Position numbers and translations under genes: made by a program. Shown piece after piece: positions 63,507 through 64,000 of a stretch of DNA of 64,000 nucleotides. The notes below the pieces were generated by a model that had not been told where the DNA came from, ran no database searches, and was given only the letters and a program-made list of their open reading frames with translations. Position 1 is the first letter of the stretch, and every line of letters begins with the position of its first letter. Source of the DNA: Nannobrachium achirus (taxonomy: Eukaryota; Chordata; Actinopteri; Myctophiformes; Myctophidae); NCBI GenBank assembly GCA_963921795.1, contig OY997642.1, positions 64,070,140 through 64,134,139 of the forward strand. Direction: 5' to 3'.

Positions 63507-64000
63507 ATGCCTGCGAGGATGAGACGAGAACGGCGCTACACCGCACTGGAAGCGAGCAACCTGCTTTCACAAGTGACTGCACCTGGCGAGGGGGACAGTG
63601 ATGATGATGGCGGTGCGACTGGCGATATTGGACAAGATGCACCAGAAGAAACGTACTACCCACCTGCTTCTGATTCTGATACCGAATCAGAATATGAAGA
63701 TGACCCAGACGAATGTGAAGCTACAACGGAACAACAGCAGCCTGAATCTACGCCTACCGAATCTACCACTGCGCTCGGTAAAGATGGAACCGTTTGGTCA
63801 GGCTTGGTAGCCGGAGCTGGCCGTGGCAGGGTACCACGGCGCAATATTTTCACAGATACACCAGGCCCTACTGCTTTTGCCAAGGTCAGAATTCAGGATG
63901 AGTTGAGCAGTTTTCTGTGCTTGCTGGACAACAACATGCTGGAGAACATAAAAGACTGCACAGTTAAAATGGCCCGCAGTGATGAAAATAATGGTGATTG
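63507..64000 (+). CDS. piggyBac-type transposase, N-terminal part (runs off the window)
   Basis: ATG at 63,507 opens 164 codons without a stop to the window edge. The N-terminus is basic (MPARMRRERR), then acidic (DSDDDGG, ASDSDTESEYEDDPDE). The piggyBac/PGBD signature follows: KDGTVW, RRNIFTDTPGPTAFAK, then helix-rich LSSFLCLLDNNMLENI. The DDD catalytic domain would lie beyond the window. These enzymes cut at TTAA sites. It could be a live element or a domesticated PGBD-like gene. The expected 5' terminal repeat (CCC after TTAA) was not found upstream. Confidence 0.85.
   Translation, partial: MPARMRRERRYTALEASNLLSQVTAPGEGDSDDDGGATGDIGQDAPEETYYPPASDSDTESEYEDDPDECEATTEQQQPESTPTESTTALGKDGTVWSGLVAGAGRGRVPRRNIFTDTPGPTAFAKVRIQDELSSFLCLLDNNMLENIKDCTVKMARSDENNGD

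Overview
The window looks like nuclear DNA of a ray-finned fish. It has long microsatellites, intron-rich SRCR (scavenger receptor cysteine-rich) receptor exons, and many mobile elements of kinds common in teleosts: 2A-bearing CR1-like, Rex1-like, L2-like and RTE-like LINEs, hAT, Harbinger-like and piggyBac DNA elements, tRNA-derived SINEs and MITEs. There is no rRNA, operon or CRISPR. All functional calls come from reading the sequence; nothing was searched.

The dominant structure is a diverged giant palindrome from about 7,610 to 43,165. Its left arm is about 9.7 kb, its spacer about 0.77 kb (17,297-18,061) and its right arm about 25 kb. An identical 85-nt signal-peptide exon lies on each side of the centre, pointing outwards (16,635-16,551 on minus; 18,734-18,818 on plus). 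These start two head-to-head SRCR genes. The minus gene (L) has signal + A + B + A and then meets the palindrome boundary. The plus gene (R) has signal + (A-B)x4 up to 61,635 and may continue past the window. All SRCR exons are symmetric phase 1-1. B domains are ordinary 8-cysteine group B SRCRs. A domains have six cysteines and have lost the C2/C7 pair together, a pattern unlike either textbook SRCR group.

The right arm is much longer than the left because of insertions, several of which can be checked against an empty site in the left arm. The largest (29,526-41,285) is itself an 11.8-kb palindrome: a foldback-type element with CCCTTACC termini, satellite-filled 4.6-5.1 kb outer arms, about 1-kb inner arms and a 0.1-kb loop. 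Others are a hAT-like element with an 8-bp duplication (41,406-42,491), a 796-bp element with a 9-bp duplication (20,406-21,201) and twin MITEs (25,641-26,658).

Outside the palindrome: 1-7,600 holds tandem repeats, a duplicated tRNA-SINE block and an intronless KLHDC3-like kelch gene (5,611-6,609). 43,840-47,320 is an RTE-like LINE split by a Harbinger-like and a hAT element. 51,341-55,503 is an apparently intact LINE ORF (1,289 aa) with a 2A-like motif. 55,628-58,025 is a broken Rex1-like LINE. 59,725-61,160 is a three-layer nest whose core is a 412-bp LTR miniature (TRIM) with tRNA-like Pol III boxes in its LTRs. The window ends in the N-terminal part of a piggyBac-type transposase (63,507 onward).
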